The position numbers and the translations under genes were made by a program. A DNA stretch of 64,000 bases from Rhyacichthys aspro (Eukaryota > Chordata > Actinopteri > Gobiiformes > Rhyacichthyidae), in NCBI GenBank assembly GCA_036850595.1, contig CM072166.1, forward strand, positions 11,953,758 to 12,017,757, in the 5' to 3' direction. The notes beneath the pieces are model-generated. The model saw only the letters and a program-made list of their open reading frames with translations. It searched no databases and had not been told where the DNA came from. This document shows positions 36,651-49,320 of the stretch, piece by piece; positions within the stretch are counted from its first letter, which is position 1; every line of letters starts with the position of its first letter.

Positions 36651-36766
36651 GGTCAAGTAGCACAATTGCTCATAATCACTCCCCCGCAGTGTCTGGAGTG
36701 CTTTCTGTTTACGGCAGGTATGTTTTTCTATGGCGTCCTGCGTGGGTGTAGCAAAGGAAGCAAAGG

Positions 36767-36786
36767 AAAAAAAAAAAAAAAAAAAA
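36767..36786. repeat. poly-A tract
   Basis: Twenty uninterrupted A residues; no retroelement body is recognised upstream. Confidence 0.95.
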
Positions 36787-38160
36787 GCCATCCGTAATGT
36801 ATTTGGATTCAAGTAGAGAATAAAGGCACACAAACAATTTCTGTAATTAACTGACCTTCTGAGCAAAAGGGTTTTTCTGCAGTCACCCTCCGTATGGTGT
36901 TGGTACACTGCGTCTCATGTTCCTAGAATGAGAATTTCTTGGTAAACGTAATGGCCAAAGTCACAGAAAGTGCAGCCGTGATTGTTAAAGTGTGTAAAGG
37001 CCCAGGAAGAATGAGTGAAATGTTGATGAGCAGCTGACCTTGAAAAGTAAAATGATAATGCATATGACCGGGTTACTGCAGAAAAAAAGCCCATGCTATT
37101 GCTTTTGAGCTGCATTTCAATAGCAGAGTTTTTATATGAGATCTGTGATCAATGCATAGTTTGATAGATTTGTTAACTGCTTTTTATACTAAATCTACTG
37201 ATACAAAATTATTAGGTTATACATTTCAGAAAGCACTGCAGCATTTCCACTCAAGATTGTATATGTGTTTGCTCCTTTACAGAACGGACAAGGGTTGAAG
37301 CCTGCGTAAGGGGGCAAAAGGGCAACTGAACAACAATGACCAGGTAATCACCATTCGCTCTCACACTCACAGCTAAAGGCAATTCACAGTTAACAATTTA
37401 CCTAGACTAAAATAGTCAACTGAAGTACCATACTGTGGAGAACATGTAGATTTATGTCAGAATTTCAGGTTAATGTAAAAAAATGTTAATAGAAAAGCCC
37501 TGATTGGCCAGCTATACCTATTCACATCGCTTTGTGAAATAGGTCTGGGATTTCTTTACAGCAATATCCGCTGAGTAAAAATCTGTTGTTGTTTTAGTGT
37601 AGTATAGTATGTTGATTTAAAATGTGGCTTTATGCAATGCTTCAATGCTTTTATTGGTTGTATGGTGTATGGTTTTCTGTGCTTCTTTTCCACCTCTGGA
37701 CCGCTTTCAGTCGACAAATCCAGCTAGTTTTTACCCCTAGCCATGTCTTCATAAAAAAGCATTAGCATCTGCAATACTGTGCAACTTTATACACAGTGTT
37801 GCTTTAATAACATATCATAAAAATCAAGATATGTAGCTCATGTTCCTTACACTTTAATAATTGTAATTGCATGAAAGAAGCTCATGTCTGGTACATTTCA
37901 TGTCTAACAAAACAAACAGATATTCCTTATTAACCGTTATTTTTTTTGTATGTCAAGATGTACATAGTGCATTATCAATACCATTTTTATGCATCACTTC
38001 TCTTGCTAGATTATGATGCCCCCCTTATGCTCAGCTAATATCATCACTCAGGCTATTTTTCTGCCACAGTTCTAGCTTGTTGCCATCAGTGAAAAATCAA
38101 GACTTGGACAAAAAGACCCTTTTACTGGTTTATTTATGGGAATGGCAGCGCTCAGTTAAA
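36787..38160. other. intergenic, AT-rich, no gene seen
   Basis: AT-rich and unremarkable. No exon or element recognised. Confidence 0.55.
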
Positions 38161-38640
38161 AGGTCAGTCCTGACGGTGTGCAAGTCGACCAGAAAAACCT
38201 CTCACTCAGAGCGGGACGGCCTGAGCCTCGCATCACTGTAAAATGCAGCCATTGCGTGTGATTTTCGAGGTGAAGAATATGCAGCTAAAAGCTTTAAAAA
38301 AAAAACAAAAAACCGTCCGGTGCTTGTGGTCATTGCTGCTCTCCCACCATAACTAGAGCTGAAATGAAGCATGATCTCCCTCCGCCCACTGCCACCGCCC
38401 TCACACACGCACCATCAGCACCTGCAGCACCGCTCCTCTTCCTCCATTTGTCATCAGGCCGGGAGAGAGGAAGAGCGATAGAGAGCGAGAGAGAGCACCT
38501 GAAAATGAGTACGGCGGCAGAGATATAATTGCTTTCTTGTCTTTTTTCGGTTCCCTCCCAAAAGAAGGAGGCATAGCTGTGAGTGACTGGGGTTATCTCC
38601 ACTGCACTATCTGCTGAAGAAGCACATTAATGAATAGTGC
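38161..38640. other. GC-richer block with GA-rich run
   Basis: The sequence is more GC-rich between about 38200 and 38600 (CCTCCGCCCACTGCCACCGC near 38380), with a GAGAGAG-type tract at 38461-38496. There is no recognisable protein in either strand. It may be an enhancer or the promoter of an unannotated transcript; undecided. Confidence 0.3.
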
Positions 38641-41138
38641 ATTAAAAGTTTGAGCCAGTGCTGCACAAAAAAAACACACACACACTACCCGGCAAGTACT
38701 GTAATATAAAAAAAACAAAACACAATAGCCTCTATGCAATCTTCAAAATGAAAAATAAAGGCCTTGAGGGCAGTGTGCACTGAATTTCTTTTTATTTGAA
38801 CAAAGCAAAAAAAAAAAAAAAAAGAGTAACATTTACCTATCTGTGGTTAAAGCCTAATTGATTCATTTCACAGTTCTTCAGTCATTTTACAAGTACACAG
38901 TTTTTCCTCTCGGGGCAATCTATAGAAGAAAATATGCAGTCAGGTAAACACAAAGGGACAGAGGCTTTAGAAAATAATACTAACAAAACCCGACTGCAGT
39001 GAAAACTCTTCTAAAAAAAAAGAGACTTGGCATTATTTACAATAGAATGCGGTGCAGCTTTGACAACAACTCCTTTTGTGTTCTTTCTGATACTATATAA
39101 TGATGCTTGATTTCTACTTCAGTGCAAAAAGAACATTCCCCAGGAGCCAAGGAGGAGACGGCGGTGTGGTGCATAAGAGAAGCGCCAAGAACAAATGCTG
39201 CCTGGCTTCAACTTTTGTGAGTGAGGCATCATGTTTATCTTATTGTTAATTTATTGTTAACTACAAAAACTGCTTGTATCGCAATTGCATTTAAAATAAT
39301 GCCTTATGGTGTGGCATAAAAGGTGAATATAGTGCAAGTAAATTAGTCTAGTTTGTTGTTGTTTTGCATGTTTTCTTCATTGCTATTTATAGAGGCATTA
39401 TTGTCGATCCACAATGGTAATGTGGGCATTTTCCATCTGTCGTACTTATCTGCCTTTTTAATAATGTTCCTCAAAGGTCCCTCTTTTAAGACGAATACAT
39501 TTTCTCTAGTGCTGTGTATGAGGCGCATTATGGAAACATGTTTATCACAGAACTGTTTGACTGAATGTTTTGCCGTGGAGTAGCCACTTCACTGGGAAAA
39601 ACATCTATTTTAGCTCATGGAAAACAGGATACGCTCTTGTACCATTACCACAATTGGTTTCATCTTGTTGTGGATATTTGGTCAAAAACATTTTTTTGTA
39701 ACGAAGAAAGAGCAGATGTAGTTTCTCGATGAATAAGTCTTCTGTCTCATTTGAAAGAGCTTGTTTTATCGGTATCAAAGCACATGGATATTGCAGTAAA
39801 TGTACTTTTCATTGGATTTTTTTGGACTTTATCTGCAGGCACAATTCCCAACAGTACATTATAAGCTTATATTTCTGCTACAGGTAATACACTCACTGAG
39901 ACTTCGGACATTACACAACCTCGCCTCCGTTTGGAAAAAAAAAAAAACAGAACTTACTCTTTAATCCACACACCGACTGGGTGGCACTCAGCTGAAATCC
40001 CAGCTACTGTTGCGTGAATGCTTGTTTAATTAGCCTTGTATGATAGGCTGCCCATCCATTACGTGGCTAATTGCCATCCTATCAGGCCAAATAAAATGTG
40101 CTATCACACTCTGAGTCTGCATCATTGCCCCGGATGATATAATTTCCTCGTGAATGAAGAAAGGAGCAGAAGTGACGGACTGATTGTGTGCCGGTGTGCG
40201 TCTGAGATGGAATGCGGTGGGTATCTAGGGCTATAATTCAAACCTTTGAGCCGGTTTGACAAAGTAACCATAGCAACAAGCTAAGTGTTCATCTGTCTTA
40301 ATCGAGGACAGGGTGCGTTCAGTGTGTGTGTGTTAGAAGACCTCACAGAAGACTTCTCTCCTTTCCTTTCCCAGCTCCCTGCGGACTCCGGTGTGGGTCT
40401 AAGCTGGTGTGAAGATAGATTCTGTACTTCGCAATCACACACACACACACACCAAGGAACTGCAAACTCCTGCTCATTTACCTCCATAAAGATTTCAAGC
40501 CTGGCCTCGCATCAGTTTACTTAGCAAAAAAAAAAGAAGAAAAAAACGTCCCTCTTTAGGCCCTGGAGCCATTTACTCCCACATTTGCTCCCGCCGCTGT
40601 GTATTCTCCCGATGAAATTGAGGCAAAGAACGACTATGAGTAGATTTTCACGTCGGCCAGCCCGTGTGAAGTAGAAGAGACTGTCATTATGCTGTTCAGT
40701 GGAGCAGCAATATCTCTAGCTGCTCGGGGACATTGGGTGCCTTAGCGGAGCCGACCTGCTCCCCCCGTCTGTCTACCTGGCTGCCTACCTGTCTTTCTGC
40801 ATCTAATATGTATTTCCAAACCTGATTACTGTCTGAGTCAGTTGTTTCATGTGTTAGCGCGTTCACCTCTGCACTTTTCTGGATGTGTGTTATTACATAG
40901 TCCTGGAAAATAGAGCACAACTACTATACTTTTAACATAAGCCTAGTTTCCATCAAGCTGTACTTTACAGTCACATAACCTATTATTGGTTACCTGAGCT
41001 GCTTTCACTGAGTCTGAGGTGGAAACGGCACAAAGACGGCTTACTTCGACAGCATAAGGCAACTTTTTTTTACAGTACTTATGTAATCTGAGTAAACCCG
41101 GGGAATCACTGATTACCTTGATGGCCCTGCTGTTTTAC
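38641..41138. other. intergenic, no gene seen
   Basis: Contains a 17-base A-run (38807-38823), a CA microsatellite (40436-40452), and two balanced repeat-free stretches (39960-40170 and 40560-40870) that are weaker conserved-element candidates. No exon supported. Confidence 0.5.
40436..40452. repeat. (CA)8 microsatellite
   Basis: Eight CA units plus one base. Confidence 0.9.
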
Positions 41139-41146
41139 CACTAGTC

Positions 41147-41432
41147 CAGTGGTTCTCAAACAGTGGTTCTGGCTCCCTGTGATGGTACACACCTCTGTGA
41201 AAATGTATGATAAAATAACCATTAATCAGATATCTACAAAATGCGGGACTATTGGATTTTGCTACAGTTTTTCAATATACTTTACTATACCCAAAGGTGA
41301 AGGACTCAAAATGTGATTTTAAAAGGCATGTATAGTAGTACATATAGTAAGTAAATTTGTTAATTCATTATTAATTATTAATATTAATATTTTCTGGGGT
41401 GGTACTTGATGTGAAGAGTTGGAGAACCACTG
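41147..41432. mobile_element. non-autonomous hAT DNA transposon (MITE), 286 bp
   Basis: The ends are inverted: CAGTGGTTCTCAAACAG at the left, and the right end reads CAGTGGTTCTCCAACTC on the opposite strand, with one mismatch in the first 14 bases. An exact 8-bp direct duplication, CACTAGTC, flanks the element (41139-41146 and 41433-41440). An 8-bp duplication and CAGTGG... termini define hAT-superfamily elements of the Charlie type. The interior is AT-rich and encodes nothing, so it would have depended on a transposase supplied elsewhere. The flawless duplication suggests an insertion that is not very old. Confidence 0.93.
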
Positions 41433-41440
41433 CACTAGTC

Positions 41441-43239
41441 AATATACAGTTGTGTTGTGTTATTGTGTGGGGCTATTGGACTCAACCCAGCATATTTCAA
41501 ATGGAATCAGTGAAAGGTGTTTACTATGAATAGGCTGGAAACCACAACAATACAAGTTGGTAAAAGTTTCTACAGTTATTTTATTATCTCCGAAAAGCAT
41601 TTCATACCTTCTGATTCCATTTGACAATGCCTGATTAAGATAAAAGAATTAAAAAAAAGCTTCTCCAATTAAAAGTGGTGGTGGGGTTTAACACAGAGCA
41701 CAGATCCTTTATGGACATTTCCTCCAGTTTCTTCTTTGATTCAGGACCTACCCACTGTGTTCTCTGTACAGAAGCTCCAGGGCTGTCTGCACCAAAGAAG
41801 CACAGTTGATAATAGAAGAATAATAAAAGCTCCTGTGGACTATCACACTCTGTGTCCTGTCCTCATCAGCCCTTCTGCAGCTCCTGTTTTAAAAGCAGAT
41901 ACTAAAGGTGCTGACACAAATTAAACCAACTGCCTCTCTGTCCTTGTCACCTTCCTTATTTTACCTCCCCATCTTTTTCCTCTGCTGCTGTATCTATAAA
42001 AGATTTGACTGTGAGAGGAAGTGGACACTCATCCATCTCCTCCTTATCATCCTTCCTTCTCCCCTATCACCCGATCCTTCTCGCTTATGTCAGACCTTGA
42101 CAGCCGTCCTCATACAGAGAATAGCAGCTTAAGCGAAGACAAATAGAGATTTTTTTTTTGTTCAATCCCATGGTACATTTCGGTGTACACACTTATTGCT
42201 TTTACAGTAGAGACAATGTTTGAGATTAGTGTGTAGCTCTGCATTTTGGGAATATTCAGTGAAAGTAAACTCCTTTGGTGCAACACAAATGCAATATGTT
42301 TGTTAGAGACTTCTGGATTATTGACTTTCATATTTAATGCATTAATGAGTAACCATAAATCATGTGTATTTATTTGAAACATTACATTACTTCTTTCATG
42401 AACAGCATTAATTGTGCGAGGCACACATCCTAAAGGATGTGGTTAACCACAGTCATGGTGGAGAAGTTCGTTCAGTATAATCAGCGTCAAGCCTGAAAAA
42501 GAGGCTTTGAAATGCTTCTTTTCAGCTGGAGGCAGGCGATTGAGCTGTCAGTCACACAGGTCAATATGCCCCCATATCAGAAACGTGACATTTGATTCAA
42601 CTGAGCTTAAGATATACTAGAATCAGTGAATAATATTCTTAAAGAAAGACTGGTAACTATACATTTATATAATATTAAGCAATCAAACAGGCCTCCTGTG
42701 TTAAATAAAGTGTTCTCTAACAGTTTACACAAAAGAGGTAGCAGTATCTGTCTATTTAATTAGATGTTAATGGGGTGTGTGTGACATTATGCTATATGTA
42801 AACTATGTCTGCTGACTAAATTATAATTTTATTCATGGGATTCAGGGGTGGGAACCACATGGTGCATCACAATACAAAGTGATTTCTAATGCTCTGTCCG
42901 CAATAAAGATAAAGAGAGAACCCTAGATAAACAAAAAGTGGATTTTGTGCATGAATTGTTTGCACTTAGCATCATTTTAATGTAATTTGTCGGAAATGAA
43001 CCATGTTTTTAGTTTTTGCTTGGTCCCTCTATGCATAAACAACTCCCATATGTCTATATACAACCAGTGCCTTTTGCCAGTGGAAAACTATATAAGTGGA
43101 AAAATATATAACGATACAAATAAGAATACACGCAGTTATCTCCCACTCCTGCCACCACTGTAGGTTCTCTGCATGTGTAAATTGTTATGTGTCAGTCTCT
43201 TTTTTAAGTGTAATCCCTGTGATTTACAAACAATAATTA
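41441..43239. other. intergenic, AT-rich, no gene seen
   Basis: AT-rich. A C/T-rich stretch lies at 41930-42090. Open frames up to about 104 codons lack any domain. Confidence 0.55.
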
Positions 43240-43300
43240 AGGGTCTACCCCACCTCATCCCCAATGTCCTGTAAAAGTGGTAGAAAAAGAATGAATGAAT
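43240..43300 (+). repeat. short fragment of an interspersed fish repeat
   Basis: GGTCTACCCCACCTCATCCC and AATGTCC followed by a GAATGAATGAATG end resemble the distal part of the repeat at 24711-24852. It is only about 60 bases, so the assignment is tentative. Confidence 0.4.
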
Positions 43301-43559
43301 GATTAATAATTTACCATTCCCCCCATTATCTTATAGACAGCTGTTGAATACTGGACCAGTAAGCTGTTGCATTACCCATTTAAATGATGCACCTGTGAAG
43401 ATGATGAAGACAGCCCTCTGAGTTGATGAAGCCAAACGTGATCATCATATATGAAAAAAAGGTAAGCATTATATGTAATTAAAGTAGGTCTGTCTATTTC
43501 TTTTCTCAACAAGTGGCACATGGCGGGGACATATCTGTTGCTAAAAGGACGGACCAACA

Positions 43560-44420
43560 TATCAATCACGCCAAACTCAGAATTAACTGTGCTGATGACT
43601 AAAAGCCCAAGGCATGGCTCATGTAATCCGATTCCATTACGACCATCAATCCACTCCGACCTGTCAGTTTCCTTAACCCTACATTAGAAACACTTAGCGA
43701 AATGAGGATTAACAGACGAAGCTCGCCGGCGGCCGTTGCTAAGTCAATTGTTTATCCAGGGGGGCAGAGATTACATATAAAGGGATGAAGCGGTTTCAAA
43801 TACGGCTAGTGAGGGACTTTTAGTGAAATTAAAAATAAAACAACCCTTATTAAAACAGACTTTAATTTAATGTGAGCTTCTTTCCCCCCTCCATGACTCT
43901 GTCCCTAGCTAATCCTAGCCCAGTGCTCCTCGTCTTGACAGCCAATGAAATCAAGTCTGGCACTCACAGCCGGGCATTATTAGCAAACGCTCAAGAAAGT
44001 GTGGCCATGCTGCTTGCTCTGACTCTGCCTACATATTACTCTTGAGTACAGTTTCCCCCTGACAGGTTTTCTGCACCATTGTGTGCGGTGTGTGTGGAGG
44101 AGGGGCCGGGGACTCGGCTAATTGCAGCTATTAAGCCTCCAGAGAGCGTCTCGCATTTTACAGTGAGATAAATGAGACATTGTATATCTCATGCAGGAAC
44201 AATGAGTGATGAGTGAACAGTGATATTGGGTGTGCCGTCGAGGGCCACTCCATCCAGTCCTGTTTCCCGTGACCCTTGATCCAACTGCACACGAGAGGTC
44301 TCATATAGAAATGCTTCCTCAATGACAGTAATTGTGTTATTAGTCCATTTTATAGAGCTGATTAGGTCTTTGTCCCATTGCTCAAAGGCTATACTTTCAC
44401 ACAAGGCGGTCATCTTCTCT
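43560..44420. other. long balanced block, strong candidate conserved non-coding cluster
   Basis: About 850 bases of complex repeat-free sequence. Examples are AGCTCGCCGGCGGCCGTTGC (near 43720), the homeodomain-type CTAATTG at 44118-44124 and CAGCTATTAAGCCTCC just after it. A 74-codon minus frame (44189-44413) shows no family resemblance. It reads like vertebrate developmental enhancer sequence; conservation was not testable. Confidence 0.4.
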
Positions 44421-45939
44421 TTTCAATGTGCTAACTATTGCCTGTGTGAATATATCTATTATATGCAATTTTATACTTAAAGCTTTTCCTGGGAACTTTA
44501 ACAATAGCTTTTTTAATGATAGACCTTAAGTAAACTGATTTTACTCAGGCTTGTGTTTTAGGAGATGTTTGACTGACTTAGCTAAATTTGAGCTAAATGT
44601 AGCTAGTTTTGGGCATTATAGAATATAAAAAAGACTGTTTACTCAAAAAGATTTTCCGCATAAAGACTTTGTGTGTTTAAGGGTGGTTTGTGTTTGTGTG
44701 CAAATTGTGATTCCAAACATCACACTCCTTATTGGGTGTATAAACAGCTACAGTAGCCTTGCAGGAACATAGTGTTGTCTATAAATGAAGTCAGTGGAAA
44801 CAGGCCAGATGCCAATTTTAGAACAGAATCAATTTTAAATGCTCTAAATCTTCTTGTAAGAATTTGTGCTAAAAAAAAATGTTAGTGTGCTTCTCTTCTC
44901 GCATTGCTCAGTTTGTCCTAATGGTTCCCACCACTGGTTTTATTGAGCCTTAAAAGTGTATTTTTCTAAGATAGACAAATCTTAAGTGTGTTCTTTAGAG
45001 CTGCTTTTCAACTATATGAAAAACTGATGGCACCACAGATGTAAAGACTCTCAAAATAGAGCATACTCAACTGTAAAATGCAGAAACAAAGCCAATTTGT
45101 GAGTACCTGTACTTGTACTCTGTGGACGGGTTAGATGAAAAGTTAACGGGTAGCATAACTCTAGAGTATTTTAAAAGAATGAACAATTACGATAAAAAAA
45201 AATTAAGATTATATATCTGCTCAAATAAATGAATGAAATGAAAAAACAAGTATAATTTCCTTGAAAATGTCCTTAGCTGCTTTAATTATACTATCTGCTC
45301 AACTCTCCTGAAGAATTATGCGAACAAATAATTACCCACACAGCGCCAAGAACTACACACTGGGTTACAGACAAACCCATATTTAAGTTTATTGAGAAAA
45401 CTTAAGCACTAAGCACACCATAAGGCGAGTACCTTCTGATCATTAATAAAGGAGAAGCCCCGCTGTGCAGATACTTACTCACCAGCAGCAACGGGGAAAA
45501 CACATGAAGGTAAAAGTTTGTTAAATTATTCACCACAGTGCTGAGTATTAAACTGTATTGCACAGAGGCTGCTGGCAGTAATAAATAGTTGACCTTTTGC
45601 GGATGCACAATGAAGACCTGATCATGCTGTTTCTTGAGATGCATAGAAACAGCAGCATGTACAAGTAGTTTACACAGTGGGACACATTTTTCATTTTGTT
45701 TTCTTAAATTATGTGACAAATGTAGACAGTTGTGTAGTTGGAGATGAGCAAACCAAAATTCGAAATAGTTGTAGTGTAGTGGTGTGGCTAATTTCTGTCT
45801 AATATGAAAAAACATTGATGAATGGATAGTGGTGGATGACATCTAAGCATAACTATCACATATATTGAAAGCACACAGCCACATGGAGAGGATTTCTGAG
45901 AAACAGTGAAAATTGTGTTAAATGACTCTCCGGAGACCA
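44421..45939. other. intergenic, AT-rich, no gene seen
   Basis: AT-rich. It includes a segment near 44706-44830 related to 25136-25270. A 146-codon minus-strand frame (45402-45842) is rich in Leu, His and Ser with no domain and sits in AT-rich DNA; treated as chance. Confidence 0.5.
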
Positions 45940-46740
45940 ATTTGCAATCAGCGCTGGTATTAGCAGCATGAGGCGGACGCTCTCAGCAATGGTTCCGGCA
46001 ATGATGACAGCCTCACGCTAGGGCCATTCATCTCTGTCCCTATTGTCAGTCATAATGAAGTTACGCTCGTCATTGTAACACGCAGATTGAGCCGCATCAA
46101 AGATATGCTCTGTTCCATGTGAAATCCACTTGAATACGTTCATTCCTCCTTTCACTTCCTTTTAGTTCCTGGCAGTGTCTTTTCCTATTCCAGGCTCAAA
46201 TCTTCCTGCTGTTACTCTTTGCATGCTGATGTTGCCAATTTTTGGAGGCTTTGAAACTCATCTCTACTTGGGATTTCGTGAGCAAATCCGTCTTTCCGAT
46301 CAAAGACACTTTCTCTGTCTTGCTTTCAGAGTCCGAATCAATACATGCTCGCAGCAGGAAGCGAGGAACCAACCAACCACTGGCTGCAAACGGCTGTAAC
46401 TATTTGTATCTCTTAATTCAACCAAGAGGTCAGCGGTGGCCTGATTTTTCATCCTGTGGACAAACAAACCGATCCGTTTAAAGGCTAGCTTGACAGACAT
46501 GGCTGCTGTTGATCAAAAGGCCTCATTAACATTTCAATCTGCCACTGGCCAGATAAGACAACAACGGCCATTTCGAGATGGGCGCCGTCTGTCAGATGTG
46601 CTGGGTGGCCAGTAATGACGGTGATATTTCATGTATGCTATCACGATGTGCACATGTCTATCTTTGAAATAACACACCACAGGTTTAATGCATCGGCCTT
46701 CGCGTTGAATGAAAGTTGCCAAGGGGGTCTCAAATGGAGT
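45940..46740. other. balanced block, candidate conserved non-coding cluster
   Basis: Complex repeat-free sequence with CpG (GAGGCGGACGCTCTCAGCAA near 45970; GATGGGCGCCGTCTGTCAGA near 46577; CATCGGCCTTCGCGTTGAAT near 46690). Frames of 60-80 codons occur on both strands but look like by-products of GC content. Confidence 0.4.
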
Positions 46741-48760
46741 ACCTAGCTTTTAAATGCAACTGAAATGGATTAAATTTCCACGTTGATTAAAGGTCAACTT
46801 ACCACAATGCACCCACTCAAGAAGACAAATGGTCACTTGAGCACCAATACATTTAACTTTAACAATCGGTTCTGTGCATCAAGCTTAACACTTAAAATGT
46901 CCAAAAGGTCAAGAATTCACTTCAGTTTTCCCCAGTAAATGTCTTTTGTGTGAAGAAAAGCATTGACAGTCAGGTCACGTGAGTTATTGAGTCTTCCCTC
47001 ATTTTAACGCCAGATCACGCCCTTGTAATTGTGGCGATGAAGACAAGGCTCGTCATAAACGGCGAGCATAGAAAGGGCAGGGGCCAAGGGAAAAGATAGA
47101 TCAGAGCAGATGAGCGACGAATAAAGAAGAAAAACGAAAAGTGAACAAATATATATCAAGATATATATCAAGATACACATGTTCCTGGCGTATCTCAGGT
47201 TTGATGGCCTGTGAGTAATGCAGATATGGTTACACCGAACATGTCAACAGGAGATTTGTGCTCATTTCAAGGCCACAGCGCGGTGGATGTTTGGGCTGTG
47301 CTGCTTGGCTGCTGTCCAGCTAAAGAGAGCCAAACGGGGAGTCAGACAGAGGACGTGACTGCTTTCAGGTAAACAACAGGCTGGAGAGTTTTAGACAGAT
47401 TTAACACTTCACAGATGCTTATAGATGCATGCAAGGACTCAACTGCAAACGAAAAAAAAAATTAATCTGGCTAAAAAGTTGCGAAAACATGAGATATTTT
47501 TTTCAGTCATCATGGCAATGTCATAGTGCAACCTCTTTTCCTGTCTCTATCTTTATCACAGACTATAAAGATGGATGCCTCATTACAACTTCCAAGTGCT
47601 GTGGAAAATTGAAGCCAAAATGTAGGTGAGGAGTTGGAGTGTTCCTATTTGGAACCAAAGTGTTGGATGGATTCTTGCCAGTGATAGGTCAATAACCCAT
47701 TTTATATGACGTTAGATTGGTCTTCTGGCACAGGCGAGAGTTTCTAAATCCTGAAAAGCCTAAAAGCCGACATCCAGTGGGTTTTTCCTCATGAATTACA
47801 CAGACGGTTGCCACTGCAGACTCTCAGGGTTTAGTCTTGTCTTCACATTCTTCGGCTGTAAATCTCAGTTTGTGCATGTATTTTCTGTGCAGCACACTTA
47901 TCTTTAAAACATGCATTTATGGATCATACTGCTGTATTGAGCTGATGCTAAGAAATCGGCGTTTCTTTCAGCATGTGAGAGTTTTATTGATCTCTGCAGT
48001 GTTGCATTACATACTAAAGGCAGGGCTGTGGGTAAAGCGTGTGCCTGAGTGCTGATATTTGTGTCTCAGAGGATGTGGTGGTGGTGGTGGAGGAGGGGGT
48101 AGCGTAACTGTCAGCAGTCATCAGACAGGATGCAATATTTGCAATGTTTTTCTCAAATTTGCAAAGTTGGGTCCAGAATTGAAGGAGGTGGCTGGGGAGG
48201 TGGGAGGCTTATTAGAAGATTAAAGGTAATTAGGAATGTGACATTTGGTAAGGAGATTTGCTATTAGAGGAGCAGAAAAGCACATCCTTTTATAAATAGC
48301 CAAATACATGTCCATATCAAGTTGGATATTGTTGAAAATGTAACATTTGTTGTGTGTTTTGGACTCCTGTACATCATTTTACTTTTAGAAGCTCTGTTAA
48401 AATTGCGCTTTTGTAAGGTGCAATAATTGATTATCCTTCAGTTTTCATCACTGTGCTATCACAATGCTAAAAACAATTAAACTTGACTTAATAAACTTAA
48501 CTAAATAAGAATGTTGTTCTATGGTACTGGCTTTAGTTGTGTTGTGGGAGTACAGATGTTTTGTAAAATGCTCTTGGAAAAGTAGTAATATTAATCCAAT
48601 TTAGTACAACTTTATCCTCTGCATAAAGATGAGATTTAACCATTTACCATTTTACTGATAAATCCAAGCTCATAACCACAAGACTTGGATTTTATATATG
48701 CTTAAAAAATTGGTTGGTTGATTTTTTTATCCATGTGTGTTATTTCATGATTGAGTGTCC
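46741..48760. other. intergenic, no gene seen
   Basis: Contains one compact balanced stretch (46975-47120, with CGCCAGATCACGCCC and CATAAACGGCGAGC) that may be conserved, a 12-bp tandem duplication (47149-47172) and a GGT run (48075-48090). No exon is supported. Confidence 0.5.
47149..47172. repeat. tandem duplication of a 12-mer
   Basis: Two exact copies of ATATATATCAAG, followed by a degraded third start. Confidence 0.9.
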
Positions 48761-48769
48761 TACTTGTGT

Positions 48770-49320
48770 CTGTTTAAATTTGATGACCTCCGTCTGTTGG
48801 AGGAACTTAAAAGTGACTGGATGCATCAACCTAATCAGTTTCCGTCCGTCCCATTTTCCAATCAATCCCACTCTGGATACTGTAGCAGCCCTGCAGATAT
48901 TTGGCCTGGCTGTGGATCAATAGTGGGACTGAATGATTGAGGACTACTAATCTAATTGACCCCGCTTTCCATTTGGCTCGGGATCTATTCAGAGGCCCCT
49001 CAATTGTTTTACCTCGATTTCTTTAATTTAAAGTGGACTAAATGACAGAGGGTATTAGTGTCTTCAAGGCTGGTTGTGATCACTGGTCGAGGAGTGCATC
49101 CACGCTTGGTTTGAATTTGTCATTTTGTTCAGGCTCTTCTTTCCTGGTACTTGGTGCGTGCCTTCCATTTAGGTGAGGGCTGTTACAAATCAGGCGGGCT
49201 TTCCACCAAATTTATCTTGGCACAGAGTCCGTTACTTGTGGATGCTGCAGGCATTTTCTTTGAATTCAAGGCTCTTTGGAACTTGGAGACATACAAGACG
49301 AGCCCTGACTCTTACATATT
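48770..49320. other. balanced block, candidate conserved non-coding element
   Basis: Repeat-free sequence with CTAATTGA at 48952-48959, then CCCCGCTTTCCATTTGGCTC and GAGGCCCCTCAATTG, and a later stretch GGTCGAGGAGTGCATCCACG near 49086. Frames are short. A homeodomain-type core within a complex block suggests an enhancer. Confidence 0.4.

Noticed and set aside
45402..45842. 146-codon open frame, minus strand, among the longest in the gap
   Set aside because: Low-specificity Leu/His/Ser sequence in AT-rich DNA with no domain, no splice context and no family resemblance.
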